From NCBI GenBank assembly GCA_903910385.1, contig CAIVZM010000035.1, forward strand, positions 23,961-87,960: DNA of 64,000 bases, written 5' to 3'. This document shows positions 8,206-17,983 of the stretch, one piece after another; the stretch's first letter is position 1; each line of letters begins with the position of its first letter. The notes beneath the pieces were generated by a model, which made no database searches, was not told the origin of the DNA, and saw nothing but the letters and a program-made list of their open reading frames with translations. The stretch is from an uncultured Armatimonadota bacterium. GTDB lineage: Bacteria > Armatimonadota > Armatimonadia > Armatimonadales > Armatimonadaceae. The translations under genes were made by a program, and so were the position numbers.

Positions 8206-8547
8206 ATGCCCATCTTCGAATTTAAATGCAACGTCTGTAATAATCCCCGTAAATTTTCGGTTCTGGTAGGAGTCGTCGCGGATTCAGCGCCCCCCGTGTG
8301 TCCAAAGTGCGGCAGTCAGGATGTCACCAAGACGGTTTCACGCTTCGCCCGTATTCGCTCTGAAGATGAATCGATAGACTCGCTCGCCGACCGCGCTGAA
8401 GGGATCGATGAAAATGATCCTCGCGCCATGCGCGGTTTAATCCGCGATATGGCAAGCGAAATGGGAGACGATATAGACGCCGACGAATTTGAAGCTCTGA
8501 TGGAAGATTCCGCAAATGATGGCTCGTCAGGCGAAGATGATTTCTGA
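8206..8547 (+). CDS. FmdB-type zinc-ribbon protein
   Basis: The 113-residue protein begins MPIFEFKCNVCN and then has C-P-K-C-G, the two CxxC knuckles of the FmdB/CxxC_CXXC_SSSS family. The function of the family is unknown; it was first linked to regulation of formamidase and amidase genes. The C-terminal two-thirds is strongly acidic (many Asp and Glu, ending GEDDF), longer than in minimal members. A TATACT element lies about 35 bases upstream of the ATG at 8206. Confidence 0.8.
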   Translation: MPIFEFKCNVCNNPRKFSVLVGVVADSAPPVCPKCGSQDVTKTVSRFARIRSEDESIDSLADRAEGIDENDPRAMRGLIRDMASEMGDDIDADEFEALMEDSANDGSSGEDDF

Positions 8548-8627
8548 GACAGGAAAATGACTCAGGCGGATTCCCCTGTCGTTCATCTACGGCATACCGG
8601 GACTGCTCAAAAAGGTTGGAGGACTAA

Positions 8628-9626
8628 ATGGCTTTCGGAATAGCGCTGGTCGGGTTACACCACTGGTATACAGCTTTTGGCGTTGTGGACAATGTGAATG
8701 CTGCAGAAAACGCTTCGCTGATCGGGTTGGCGGAGTTGCGTCCGGAACGGTTGGCGCAGGCGCAGGAACGCTTCAAAGATCATACGGTCACGGGAAACGC
8801 CGACGAGTTGATCCATGACCCGGCAGTGAACCTGGTAGCCCTCTGCTGTTCGACCGCACAAGCGCCGGAACTGGCGACCCGTGCGCTCCGCGCCGGAAAG
8901 CATGTCCTCTCGGTGAAGCCCCCGGCGCGAACGCTGGCGGAAATGGAAGCGCCGCTTCTGGCGGCGAAGGAAACCGGCAATTTTTACGGCTCTTTCGAGT
9001 GCCTGCAACGGCTTTCCCCTCGCGCTCAGATTTTGCGGGAGTTGATACAAAGCGGCGTCATCGGAACGCCCATGGCGTATTACCAGATCGGGCATGGCGG
9101 GTTGCCATCGCCATGGCCCGGCGAAACCGGTCCCTCCTGGTGGACGGACGCCGCACAGGTTCCCGGTGGAGCATGGATCGATCACTCTATCTACTCTGTC
9201 GATCTCGCCCGGTTCGTTTTTGGCGGGGAGATCGTTTCCGCCAACGGAATTATTGAAAACCGTGTCACTCCCGGTCTGGCGCTGGAAGACTATGGCATTT
9301 CCCTGATGCGGCTAAAGCCCGATAATGGTTCGCCGTCCGTCAGTTTGATATTCGAGGACACCTGGTCGGCGAAGCCGGGATTCGGCGTCCATCGCAACGA
9401 AATTATCGGGACGGAGGGGCGCATTACCGGCGAGGGTAACGAATGGGTCGTCTCGAAACCGGGAAACGATGTCAGTCGTCACGTGATTCCGGACGGGCCT
9501 TTCTTCAATGTCGGGCCTTTTGTCACTGCTCTGGAAACGGGAACATCTTTACCCTTCGGTTCCTCGGACGCCCGCGCTAACCTTGCCGCCTGCCTTGAAG
9601 TCTATAACTCGACTACTCATCATTGA
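8628..9626 (+). CDS. Gfo/Idh/MocA family oxidoreductase
   Basis: The 332-residue NAD(P)-dependent enzyme starts with a Rossmann beta-alpha-beta (GIALVGLHHWYTAFG, with an atypical glycine spacing). It contains V-L-S-V-K-P-P-A-R in place of the usual E-K-P, and I-D-H-S-I-Y-S-V-D-L in the substrate site, like the D-x-x-x-H pattern of the family. Family members oxidise or reduce sugars, inositols or related hydroxy compounds. Substrate cannot be predicted. GGAGG lies about 9 bases before the ATG. A terminator follows, so it appears monocistronic. Confidence 0.85.
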   Translation: MAFGIALVGLHHWYTAFGVVDNVNAAENASLIGLAELRPERLAQAQERFKDHTVTGNADELIHDPAVNLVALCCSTAQAPELATRALRAGKHVLSVKPPARTLAEMEAPLLAAKETGNFYGSFECLQRLSPRAQILRELIQSGVIGTPMAYYQIGHGGLPSPWPGETGPSWWTDAAQVPGGAWIDHSIYSVDLARFVFGGEIVSANGIIENRVTPGLALEDYGISLMRLKPDNGSPSVSLIFEDTWSAKPGFGVHRNEIIGTEGRITGEGNEWVVSKPGNDVSRHVIPDGPFFNVGPFVTALETGTSLPFGSSDARANLAACLEVYNSTTHH

Positions 9627-9635
9627 TAACGGGAA

Positions 9636-9672
9636 AGGATGCCGCACGTAATTCGTTCGGCATCCTCTTGTT
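9636..9672 (+). terminator. terminator after the oxidoreductase gene
   Basis: AGGATGCCG at 9636-9644 pairs with CGGCATCCT at 9658-9666, followed by TCTTGTT. It lies 10 bases after the stop codon. Confidence 0.75.
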
Positions 9673-9853
9673 ATAGAATTATTACTGGATAATAATGGAT
9701 GAGCGGATCTCTATTAAAGTAATCCTCTTCACCTTCCTCAAGGCATTTAAAATAAGCCAGGCAGGAACTCGGCGCAATAGCGCCTAATTTTTCACCAGCA
9801 AATTTAGTCGCTCTGGCGATCATAGTCGAGCGTACAGACCGGAATATTACATT

Positions 9854-11110
9854 TTGACTCCTTCTGATTTACTCCCATCAATGATTAATGCGCCGTTCGA
9901 GGCGAAGAAGACTCTACGGATTGGTTTTCTCGGCGTTGGCGGACGGGGCGGCGGCCTACTGGGTGAAACATTGGCTGCCGGGCGATTGCTGGCGAAATCG
10001 GATGTCAACGTTCAGATAGCCGCGATTTTCGATACCTCGGTGGAGCGGGCGCGAGCAGCGGCGGCGCGAGCGGAAAAGGAAACCCAGATAGCCCCGCGAG
10101 TCGAAACGGCGGATTTCGGTTCGATCCTGTCCCGTGGCGAATTAGACATGGTCGTTATCGCCACACCCTGGGACTGGCATGTCCCGATGGCAATCGCAGC
10201 AATGGAGCATGGCATTCATGCCGCAGTGGAAGTGCCGGCGGCAGTGACGCTGGAAGATTGCTGGGCGCTCGTGGACGCTTCCGAACGTACTCGACGCCAC
10301 TGCGTCATACTGGAAAACTGCATCTACGGGTATGAAGAACTGTTGATGTTCAACCTTTCGCGGATGGGCTATTTCGGAACGATCACACACGGCGAGGCCG
10401 CCTATATCCACGATCTGCGAGACCTATTGCTTGCCGAGCATAGTGAGGGCCTCTGGCGACGATTCCCGCATGTAGAACGCAAAGGCAATCTTTATCCCAC
10501 TCATGGGCTGGGACCGATCGCCCGTTGTATGGATATTCACCGGGGCGACCGCTTCACGCGCCTTGTTTCGATGAGCAGCCGGGAAGCATCCCTGACCGAA
10601 TACCGCGATGCGCATCTTTCTCCCGATGACCACCGCCGGGCGGAGAAATACCAGAACGGCGATATGAATACGTCGCTCATTCAGACCGCTCTGGGTCGCA
10701 CTATCCAGCTTCAGCATGATGTCACCACGCCCCGACCTTATAGCCGTGGCACTTTGTTGCAAGGGACTCAGGGAGCGTTCCGTGACTTCCCGGCGGGCGT
10801 CTACAAGAACGGCGAAGGCGATCATGTCAACTGGATGCCACTCGAAAAAGTCAAGGAGCATGAACACCCGCTCTGGCGCGATATGGGACAACTCGCCAAG
10901 GATAGCGGAGGACATGGCGGGATGGATTTCCTGATGATGTACCGCCTTCTCTACTGTCTTGCGGAGGGTCTCCCGCCCGATATGGATGTCTACGACGCCG
11001 CCGCCTGGAGCGCTCCCGGTCCCCTTTCCGACCAATCGCTCGCAGAGGAAAGCCACCCGATAAACTTCCCGGACTTCACGCGGGGAAGGTGGAAGGACGC
11101 AGCGCCTTAG
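9854..11110 (+). CDS. Gfo/Idh/MocA family protein resembling GH109 glycosidases
   Basis: This 418-residue protein has the NAD-binding motif [10 protein letters not shown] near residue 25. Its second half carries [21 protein letters not shown], which I recognise as the signature region of glycoside hydrolase family 109. That family uses tightly bound NAD for redox-assisted glycosidic cleavage, for example alpha-N-acetylgalactosaminidase. No Tat or Sec signal is seen, unlike many GH109 proteins, so a cytoplasmic role is likely. The TTG at 9854 is the first start; an ATG at 9884 is also possible, and neither has a clear ribosome binding site. Confidence 0.78.
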   Translation: MTPSDLLPSMINAPFEAKKTLRIGFLGVGGRGGGLLGETLAAGRLLAKSDVNVQIAAIFDTSVERARAAAARAEKETQIAPRVETADFGSILSRGELDMVVIATPWDWHVPMAIAAMEHGIHAAVEVPAAVTLEDCWALVDASERTRRHCVILENCIYGYEELLMFNLSRMGYFGTITHGEAAYIHDLRDLLLAEHSEGLWRRFPHVERKGNLYPTHGLGPIARCMDIHRGDRFTRLVSMSSREASLTEYRDAHLSPDDHRRAEKYQNGDMNTSLIQTALGRTIQLQHDVTTPRPYSRGTLLQGTQGAFRDFPAGVYKNGEGDHVNWMPLEKVKEHEHPLWRDMGQLAKDSGGHGGMDFLMMYRLLYCLAEGLPPDMDVYDAAAWSAPGPLSDQSLAEESHPINFPDFTRGRWKDAAP

Positions 11111-11187
11111 TTTCTCGCCTCATACTTTTGCGCCCGCCTGACAAATCCAATATCCGTCATTCCGAGGACGTTTTCCGTCAGGGGAAC

Positions 11188-13140
11188 ATGTACACTCTCT
11201 ACAGAGCTTGTTCCCCTATGATTGACATTCGACCTGCGACCTCAATGACATTTGAGACGCCTCCGCCACCGGTGGCGGAGCGTCCGATGTTGCCCATCGT
11301 TGTACTGGCAGTGGCGGGCATTGCAATGCATCTGTGGATGCAATATGCGTTTTACAGGGGGAATTCGCCCGTTTTCCCGCAAAGCGGTATTGCCCTATCA
11401 GATATTCCGCTCTTCTTCGTTCTGGCATTCGGCGGCGGCCCGCTGGTTTTCGACCTTTTCCGTAAGCTGACAAAACGGGAATTCGGGTCAGACTTGCTGG
11501 CGGGTATCTCGATTATCGCCTCCGTCGCGCTTCACCAGTATCTTGCCGGGGCGTTGGTCGTACTGATGCTCTCCGGCGGACAGGCTCTCGAAGCCTATGC
11601 GGCGCGAAGCGCCTCCTCCGTCCTTCAGGCTCTGGCGAAAAGGATGCCAACTCTGGCGCAACGACGGGAAGGAAACGCCCTGATCGAGATTCCGCTGGAG
11701 CAGGTTGTCGTGGGCGATACACTCGTCGTTCTTCCACATGCTCTATGTCCCGTAGACGGAACAGTGTTGGAAGGGCACGGTTCCATGGACGAATCGTATC
11801 TGACCGGCGAACCTTATCAGGTTTCCAAAGCGCCCGGTACGAATGTCCTTTCCGGAGCCATCAATGGCGAAGATTCCCTGACTATCCGTTGCGATAGACC
11901 GGCGCACGATTCCCGGTACGCCAAAATCATGCAGGTCATGCGGGATTCGGAACAGCGTCGCCCGCATCTGCGTCGCCTTGCCGATAGTCTGGGCGCGTGG
12001 TTTACCCCGATTGCGTTGGCTATCGCAGTGACCGCCTGGCTCGTGACGGGCGATTCGATGCGCTTCCTTTCCGCCATTGTCGTCGCAACCCCCTGCCCCT
12101 TGCTCATCGCGATCCCGACCGCAATTATCGGTTCAATCTCACTGGCGGCACGACGCGGCATCCTGATCAAAGACCCAGCGGCGCTGGAAAAAATTAGCGA
12201 GTGCCGAACAGCGATCTTCGACAAGACCGGGACGCTGACCTACGGGCGACCGCTGCTGACCGAAATCGTCACTGCGAACGGATACACGGAAAATCAGACG
12301 CTCGCTCTGGTGGCAAGCTTGGAACGTTACTCCCGACATCCCCTTTCCGCCGCGATTGTCACGGCGGCGGAAGCGGCGAATGTCCCGTTACAAATGGCAG
12401 CGGAAGTAAATGAAGCGCCCGGCGATGGGTTGCGGGCGATAATCGATGGTCATCGAATCCAGATCACCGGTCGTGGGAAACTTCTCCGGCAACATCCCGA
12501 ATTGCAGGAGTCTCTGCCCGCCGTCATGCCGGGCATGGAATGTATCGTCCTCATCGACGACCAGTTCGCCGCCGCCTTCCGATTTCGGGACGAACCCCGA
12601 CCGGAAGGAGCGCGTTTTATCAGACATCTGGGACCTCAGCACGGCGTCCGCCATGTCATGCTTGTCTCCGGCGACAGGGAAGCGGAAGTGTCTTATCTTG
12701 CCGAACGCGTCGGCATCACGGAAGTATTCGCCAGCCAGTCGCCCGAAAACAAACTGGTGATTGTGCGGGCGGAAACAGCTAAGGCGCCTACCCTTTTTCT
12801 GGGCGACGGCATCAATGACGCACCTGCTCTGACAGCAGCGACAGTCGGCGTCGCCTTCGGCGCCAATAGCGATATCACCGGGGAAGCGGCGGCGGTAGTG
12901 ATTCTCGATAGTTCGCTTGAAAAAGCGGATATGCTGATTCATATAGGGCGCAGGATGCGCGTTATTGCGTTGCAGAGCGCTATTGGCGGGATGGCGTTAA
13001 GCGTCGTGGGCATGATCCTCGCGGCGACAGGATTTCTGACGCCGGTAACGGGCGCGATCACGCAGGAAGTAATCGATGTTCTTGCCGTATTGAATGCACT
13101 CCGCGCCGCCTTTCCTCCGTCCACGCTCACGGATTATTAA
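11188..13140 (+). CDS. heavy-metal P1B-type ATPase with a TPC motif
   Basis: This membrane pump couples ATP hydrolysis to metal transport. It has the actuator T-G-E, the intramembrane T-P-C-P-L in place of the common C-P-C, the phosphorylation motif D-K-T-G-T-L-T, and [10 protein letters not shown]. It lacks an N-terminal heavy-metal-associated domain and a His-rich tail. The T-P-C variant makes the metal uncertain. The frame is open back to 11089, inside the previous gene, but the ATG at 11188 has AGGGG three bases upstream. ATGs at 11218 and 11248 are alternatives. The preceding oxidoreductase ends 77 bases before. Confidence 0.85.
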   Translation: MYTLYRACSPMIDIRPATSMTFETPPPPVAERPMLPIVVLAVAGIAMHLWMQYAFYRGNSPVFPQSGIALSDIPLFFVLAFGGGPLVFDLFRKLTKREFGSDLLAGISIIASVALHQYLAGALVVLMLSGGQALEAYAARSASSVLQALAKRMPTLAQRREGNALIEIPLEQVVVGDTLVVLPHALCPVDGTVLEGHGSMDESYLTGEPYQVSKAPGTNVLSGAINGEDSLTIRCDRPAHDSRYAKIMQVMRDSEQRRPHLRRLADSLGAWFTPIALAIAVTAWLVTGDSMRFLSAIVVATPCPLLIAIPTAIIGSISLAARRGILIKDPAALEKISECRTAIFDKTGTLTYGRPLLTEIVTANGYTENQTLALVASLERYSRHPLSAAIVTAAEAANVPLQMAAEVNEAPGDGLRAIIDGHRIQITGRGKLLRQHPELQESLPAVMPGMECIVLIDDQFAAAFRFRDEPRPEGARFIRHLGPQHGVRHVMLVSGDREAEVSYLAERVGITEVFASQSPENKLVIVRAETAKAPTLFLGDGINDAPALTAATVGVAFGANSDITGEAAAVVILDSSLEKADMLIHIGRRMRVIALQSAIGGMALSVVGMILAATGFLTPVTGAITQEVIDVLAVLNALRAAFPPSTLTDY

Positions 13141-13209
13141 CCGAACAGGACTTCTCGAAATCCCTCAGGTGAAGTTCGCCCGGAATTACCGGATATGAAG
13201 GAGTTGACA

Positions 13210-14286
13210 ATGGGAAAAACAATGCGCGCCTGCGTATTTCATGGCAAAGACAACATCAAAGTCGAAGAAGTCGCCCGCCCGGTTGCCGGAGTCGGTGAGG
13301 CGGTCATCCGGATCACCCTGACGACGATCTGCGGAACAGACCTGCATATCCTGCGCGGTGAGTATCCGGTAAAGCCGGGACTGGTCATCGGGCATGAGCC
13401 GGTCGGCATCATTGAGGAGTTAGGCGTGGGAGTCACCGGGTATTCGGTCGGTGACCGCGTGCTGGTAGGAGCAATCACTCCGTGCGGGCAGTGCCATGGT
13501 TGCCTGGCCGGGCATCTCTCGCAGTGTGGGCATGGCTCCGGCTACGAAGCGATGGGCGGATGGCGCTTCGGGAACACGATCAATGGCTCTCAGGCGGAAT
13601 ATCTGCTGGTTCCGAACGCTCAGGCGAATCTGGCGAAAATCCCCGATGAGTTGACGGACGAGCAGGTCGTCTTGCTGGCGGATATCGCTTCGACCGGTTT
13701 CAGCGGCGCGGAATCGGGCGGGGTGAAAATCGGTGATGCGGTCGTCATTTTTGCCGAAGGACCGATTGGACTCTGCGCGACAGCGGGCGCGAAATTGATG
13801 GGCGCATCGCTGATTATCGGCGTGGACTCCGACCCGGTGCGTCTGGAAATGGCGAAAAAGATGGGAGCCAATGTCACGCTGAACCATCAGGAAGTGGATG
13901 TTGTGGCGGAAATCAAAAATCTCACAGGCGGCGGCGCGGATGTGACCATAGAAGCCCTCGGAACACAGCAAACGTTCGAGAATGCCCTGCGATCCTTACG
14001 CCCCGGCGGGACGCTCTCCAGCCTCGGCGTCTATTCCGGCAAACTCAGTATGCCTTATGACGCGTTCGCCGCCGGTCTGGGCGACCAGAAAATTGTCACA
14101 ACACTCTGCCCGGGCGGCAAGGAACGGATGCGTCGCCTTATGGAAACCGTCCGTTATGGCAGGGTAGACCTGACGCCTCTTCTAACCCATACCTACTCGC
14201 TTGATAAGATCACGGAGGCGTATTCCCTGTTTGGTGAACGTCGCGATGGCGTCCTGAAGGTCGCCATCAAGCCTGCCTCGGCGTAA
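13210..14286 (+). CDS. zinc-dependent alcohol dehydrogenase (medium-chain family)
   Basis: The 358-residue enzyme has catalytic zinc ligands in C-G-T-D-L-H and G-H-E-P-V-G. A structural zinc site of the form C-x2-C-x2-C-x7-C lies in CGQCHGCLAGHLSQC. An NAD(P)-binding Rossmann fold follows near residues 170-220. It resembles short-chain alcohol and sorbitol-type dehydrogenases. The frame opens at an ATG at 13195, but AAGGAG at 13198-13203 lies inside that extension and sits six bases before the ATG at 13210, so 13210 is the likely start. It follows the P-type ATPase by 69 bases. Confidence 0.9.
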   Translation: MGKTMRACVFHGKDNIKVEEVARPVAGVGEAVIRITLTTICGTDLHILRGEYPVKPGLVIGHEPVGIIEELGVGVTGYSVGDRVLVGAITPCGQCHGCLAGHLSQCGHGSGYEAMGGWRFGNTINGSQAEYLLVPNAQANLAKIPDELTDEQVVLLADIASTGFSGAESGGVKIGDAVVIFAEGPIGLCATAGAKLMGASLIIGVDSDPVRLEMAKKMGANVTLNHQEVDVVAEIKNLTGGGADVTIEALGTQQTFENALRSLRPGGTLSSLGVYSGKLSMPYDAFAAGLGDQKIVTTLCPGGKERMRRLMETVRYGRVDLTPLLTHTYSLDKITEAYSLFGERRDGVLKVAIKPASA

Positions 14287-14312
14287 AGGGATCGGACGAA
14301 TCTCTTATTTCA

Positions 14313-14348
14313 CTTCTACGGCGGTATCAAGCGCTGCCGCCGTAGAAG
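14313..14348. terminator. hairpin between convergent genes
   Basis: CTTCTACGGCGG at 14313-14324 pairs perfectly with CCGCCGTAGAAG at 14337-14348. It lies between the stop codons of the alcohol dehydrogenase and the YcxB-like gene and may serve both. Confidence 0.75.
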
Positions 14349-14365
14349 GATAAGACCCGTCCTTT

Positions 14366-15157
14366 TTACTGCCGTCCTTGCTTCAGAACAGTCTTTTCCG
14401 CTTCGCCGATAGTTTCGGAAGTCTGACCGCTCCACCAGGGTGCGCCGCTTACCGGAGGGACTGAAGGCGACGGTGTTTCAGGGACGTTTACGGCATCATT
14501 TGTTGGATTACCAGAAACAAAGTTCGTAACCGGGTTAATAATGACCGGGCTATTTTGCGCCGACCAGGACGATGCCCCGCCGTAAACGACCGGCGCAAGA
14601 GCGACAGGTATAGCGACCTCCCGCCGCCGTATCTGAATTTCCGCCAGAAACGCCGCTTCCTGCGCCGTATCGGTAAAGATCCGCCGGGGAATCGTGAGAA
14701 TTTGCCCGCCTGTCCAGCGAACAAAATGATGCTCTTTCTCCGTAAAAACGCCATCAATTGCCGCCCAGGGGATTCGTGTATCGCCCAGATTGTCCGCATT
14801 GACAAAGATTCCATCAGGTCGGATAGCCACGGTTCTCCTCCCAATATCCAATTGATGCACAGAGTTCTTCCCACCGTGTTTTAATTGCGATTGTATTTGA
14901 GCCCGAATAGCGGATTTTGAGCGTGACATAAAAGACAACATTAATATGATAAACGGTGGCAGGATAAAGAATGGAAACGGAGTGAAAGACGCTACTTGTT
15001 GAAGTACAACTATAATGGATAATAGGGTCACAAAAATACTGGGGAGAATTATCCACCGCAAGATACGAAACACTTTCTTCGTCTCTGGCGTGCCATAGGT
15101 GCGAAAGTAAAAAGCCTCGACGGCATCATCAACGGTATTTTCGTAGTTGAGCATCAT
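14366..15157 (-). CDS. YcxB-like membrane protein, copy 1
   Basis: The 263-residue protein has a short N terminus, two membrane helices at about residues 33-75, and a cytoplasmic domain. That domain has the YcxB-like pattern: a hydrophobic strand with R-P-D-G-I, then I-P-W-A-A-I-D-G-V, then I-P-R-R-I-F. It ends in a Pro/Ser-rich linker and the sequence GAPWWSGQT. Function of the family is unknown. It lies 82 bases downstream of a paralogue with the same layout and the same C-terminal PWWSGQT, so the pair arose by tandem duplication. Start is either of two adjacent ATGs (15157 or 15154), preceded by GGAGA. Confidence 0.72.
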   Translation of the reverse strand: MMLNYENTVDDAVEAFYFRTYGTPETKKVFRILRWIILPSIFVTLLSIIVVLQQVASFTPFPFFILPPFIILMLSFMSRSKSAIRAQIQSQLKHGGKNSVHQLDIGRRTVAIRPDGIFVNADNLGDTRIPWAAIDGVFTEKEHHFVRWTGGQILTIPRRIFTDTAQEAAFLAEIQIRRREVAIPVALAPVVYGGASSWSAQNSPVIINPVTNFVSGNPTNDAVNVPETPSPSVPPVSGAPWWSGQTSETIGEAEKTVLKQGRQ

Positions 15158-15239
15158 TGGATATTCTCCACCTGAAGCGTGGTCTCAGCGACACGCGTCT
15201 TCGCATCGTCGTATTTCATTACCCACCCGTCCATACGCA

Positions 15240-15926
15240 CTATCCGCCGTGACGCTGTGTCCGGTTCTGCGCCTCCGCATCGAGGGTAGCGGTTGTTTGA
15301 CCGCTCCACCAGGGCGCGTTACTGATGGGAGTCTTCGGCGCCTCGTTTGTTACAGCGCTCACCGTCGGGGTCAGGGAGAGAGTTGCGGGAGAAGCGACCG
15401 CTCCGGCGCGGTAGCGTTCCGCTTCCGCCAGAAAGATGGCTTCCTGAGCAGTATCTGCGAAAGCGCGGCGCGGGAGGGACAACGCCATCGCTTCCGAAAC
15501 AAATAGATAAATCTGGTCTTTGCCCTGCATGACGGAGGTTATGGCGTTCCAGGGATACAACGATTGACCAATCGTGGCAACGGAACGGACGCCGTCCGGG
15601 CCGATAGTCACAGTATGCTCTCCCAGAAACCCCTGAAGTCCTCCAATTCGCTCCTGGGCGCGTACCTTTTGGCGAATCCCTATGCGATGCAGGTAGGGAT
15701 ATATCAAAGTGATCAGCGCCCCGGTGATCAGTATCGAAACATATGAGGATAGCGATAAGTGAGACCCATCCAGCAAACGGCTTAGCAGAAAGGAAAAGCT
15801 CATGGCAAAAAGCGGCATCATCCATCGCGCACAGAGATAGCGTTTCCGCAGACGGGGCGTATTAAAGTGGCAAAATTCATTATAAACCATAGCATCCTGA
15901 ATGGTATTATCGAAACGAATGGTCAT
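15240..15926 (-). CDS. YcxB-like membrane protein, copy 2
   Basis: This 228-residue protein is the upstream partner of the pair. It has the same order as copy 1: two membrane helices near residues 35-80, G-P-D-G-V, Y-P-W-N-A-I-T-S-V, L-P-R-R-A-F-A-D-T-A-Q-E-A, a Pro/Thr linker, and NAPWWSGQT near the end. The A-D-T-A-Q-E-A-I/A-F-L-A-E segment is almost identical to copy 1, while the membrane helices have diverged. A shared binding partner for the C-terminal motif is plausible but is an inference. Confidence 0.72.
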   Translation of the reverse strand: MTIRFDNTIQDAMVYNEFCHFNTPRLRKRYLCARWMMPLFAMSFSFLLSRLLDGSHLSLSSYVSILITGALITLIYPYLHRIGIRQKVRAQERIGGLQGFLGEHTVTIGPDGVRSVATIGQSLYPWNAITSVMQGKDQIYLFVSEAMALSLPRRAFADTAQEAIFLAEAERYRAGAVASPATLSLTPTVSAVTNEAPKTPISNAPWWSGQTTATLDAEAQNRTQRHGG

Positions 15927-16072
15927 GAGTATGCTTTCGGATATGTAATCTAGTTAAGATTGTACCCCAAAAAGGTACAGCAGGAGCATCATTTTCCGGT
16001 TGTTGCGTCTCGAACCCGCACAGAGTATTCACGTCTCAAGCCAATATGCAGGATTTTTTGACAGGAAAGCGC

Positions 16073-16078
16073 TATAAT
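16073..16078 (+). promoter_or_regulatory. -10 element of the M28 peptidase gene
   Basis: A perfect TATAAT lies 78 bases before the ATG at 16156. A TTGACA is present at 16058-16063 but is only nine bases away, too close to be its -35 box. Confidence 0.5.
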
Positions 16079-16155
16079 CGATCAATCTGGCGACGGCGCC
16101 TTTTCTTCTGGATTTTTACCGAACGATTCTATTTTTCAGTCAGGAGCCTTACTGG

Positions 16156-17859
16156 ATGTTCTCATTCCGCTATCAGCCTGTAATCGGGCTGACTGTTTCG
16201 ATGGCGCTACTGCCATTTTCACTGCCATTGTCCGCGTGGGCGCAAAACGCTACGCCGTCCCCGCTTCTTGTTTCTGAGCGTTCTGCGGTCGCAAACCGCG
16301 CTTATGCATCGTTTGATTCCGTCGAAACCGCACTGTTAACGGATGCAAAAGCAAACTCGGAAATTCTGGCGAATCTGGAATTCCTGAGCGATAATATCGG
16401 CCCCCGCCTTACCGGAAGCGAAAAGCTGAAGAAGGCGAATGAATGGACTGCAGGCAAAATGAAAGAGTACGGTCTGCAAAACGTTCATTTAGAGCCGTAT
16501 ACTATTCCCATCGGTTGGGAGCGCGGCGCGATTTCGTTCAAATTACTTTCCCCGGATGAGGGCTTTACGCTGACTGCCGCCCAGATGGCATGGACTCCCG
16601 GAACCCGTGGGAAAGTGCGCGGTGATGTTGTCCTGCTCAAAGTTGCAACGGAGGAAGACCTTGCCGCCTATAAAGGCAAGCTCAAGGACGCCATTGTCAT
16701 GCAGGGGGCGCCGTCCGAAGTAGGTCGCGTCGGCGATAGCATTGATAAAGCTGATCCGAATCCGAATGCGCCGAAAAGTTACACATCTCTCGGCGTCCTG
16801 CCCCGACCCACCGCCGGACCGCGCGATTACAAGCCCGGTCAACCTGCAACCTACGCCTCCTTCCGCGCTTTACGCCAGAAAATATCCGCCTTCCTCAAGG
16901 AAGAAGGCGCGGCGGCTATCCTGATGGATTCCTCTAAGCCGCACGGTCTGTTAAATATGACCGGTTCCTGGAGCAGCATGGGAGCCTTCAAGGATGGAAA
17001 GCCTGAAAAGACGCCGCTCCCGACGTTCTTTGTCGTCCATGACCACTATGCCATGCTCTACCGTCTGGCGCAGACCGCTCTCAATCAGAACAAGCCCAGT
17101 CCGAAGGTAGAATTAGAAGCGAAAAGCAAATTCGTAAAGGGTCCCGTGACGGTTTATAACACCGTCGGCGAAATTCGCGGTTCCGAAAAGCCGGATGAAT
17201 TCGTGGTTCTGGGAGCCCATCTGGATTCCTGGGACTTGGCGCAAGGTACGACGGACAATGGCACGGGAACGTGCGTGGTTCTGGAATCCGCCCGCATACT
17301 GGCAAAAAGCGCGGAAAAGCCGCGCCGCAGTATTCGCTTCATCCTCTTCAGTGGGGAGGAACAGGGTCTTTTCGGTTCCAAGGCATATGCAGAAGCGCAC
17401 GCCGCAGAACTTCCCAAAATGCAGGCCGCTCTGGTGCATGACACAGGAACTGGTCGCGTAACCTCGCTCGGTCTGGAGCGTCGCTCAGAACTGCGTCCCA
17501 TCATGGAAGAGATTACGGCGCCGCTGAAAGACCTTGGATTCACCGGAATCGGCGATGCGGGCATTGGTCCCGGAACCGACCACTGGTCGTTCCATGAGAA
17601 AGGCGTTCCCGGTTTCGCTTTCCTGCAGGATGGTGCGGAATATCGCTTCACGCACCATTCGCAATCGGATACGCTGGACAAGGCCCGCCCGGATGATCTG
17701 ATTCAGGGCGCCCAGTGTATGTCCGTGCTGGCGTTGCGTCTTGCCGGTCTGCCGGATCGCCTTCCGCAAGGGTCTCCTAAGCCGATGGCGGCCGCCAATT
17801 CCACGCGCATGACGGGGACGGACGAGCGCAATCATGACCATGACCACGGCGATGAATAA
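16156..17859 (+). CDS. secreted M28-family zinc metallopeptidase with PA domain
   Basis: The 567-residue protein starts with a signal peptide (hydrophobic core up to A-W-A-Q). The catalytic domain has the co-catalytic two-zinc ligands of M28: His and Asp in G-A-H-L-D, Asp in T-D-N-G-T-G-T, the paired Glu in S-G-E-E-Q-G-L, Asp in V-H-D-T-G-T-G, and His in R-F-T-H-H-S. An inserted protease-associated region lies between about residues 140 and 310. Such enzymes remove N-terminal residues from peptides outside the cytoplasm. The C terminus ends in a short H-D-H-D-H-G-D-E tail that may bind metal. Confidence 0.92.
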   Translation: MFSFRYQPVIGLTVSMALLPFSLPLSAWAQNATPSPLLVSERSAVANRAYASFDSVETALLTDAKANSEILANLEFLSDNIGPRLTGSEKLKKANEWTAGKMKEYGLQNVHLEPYTIPIGWERGAISFKLLSPDEGFTLTAAQMAWTPGTRGKVRGDVVLLKVATEEDLAAYKGKLKDAIVMQGAPSEVGRVGDSIDKADPNPNAPKSYTSLGVLPRPTAGPRDYKPGQPATYASFRALRQKISAFLKEEGAAAILMDSSKPHGLLNMTGSWSSMGAFKDGKPEKTPLPTFFVVHDHYAMLYRLAQTALNQNKPSPKVELEAKSKFVKGPVTVYNTVGEIRGSEKPDEFVVLGAHLDSWDLAQGTTDNGTGTCVVLESARILAKSAEKPRRSIRFILFSGEEQGLFGSKAYAEAHAAELPKMQAALVHDTGTGRVTSLGLERRSELRPIMEEITAPLKDLGFTGIGDAGIGPGTDHWSFHEKGVPGFAFLQDGAEYRFTHHSQSDTLDKARPDDLIQGAQCMSVLALRLAGLPDRLPQGSPKPMAAANSTRMTGTDERNHDHDHGDE

Positions 17860-17879
17860 GTAAATTCGCCACAAGAGAA

Positions 17880-17917
17880 GACCGGGGAAACAGCGAAAGC
17901 CGTCCCCGGTCTTTTTT
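17880..17917 (+). terminator. terminator after the M28 peptidase
   Basis: GACCGGGGA at 17880-17888 pairs with TCCCCGGTC at 17903-17911, directly followed by six T. This is a textbook intrinsic terminator. Confidence 0.93.
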
Positions 17918-17983
17918 GCGTCAGAATGCCGCAAGTAGTCGCCCGGAATAATAATGCGCAGGCGGGCGGTACAATACAAAAGC

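Noticed and set aside
16058..16078. TTGACA and TATAAT before the M28 peptidase as a standard promoter
   Set aside because: The spacing is nine bases, far below 16-18, so only the -10 box was kept.
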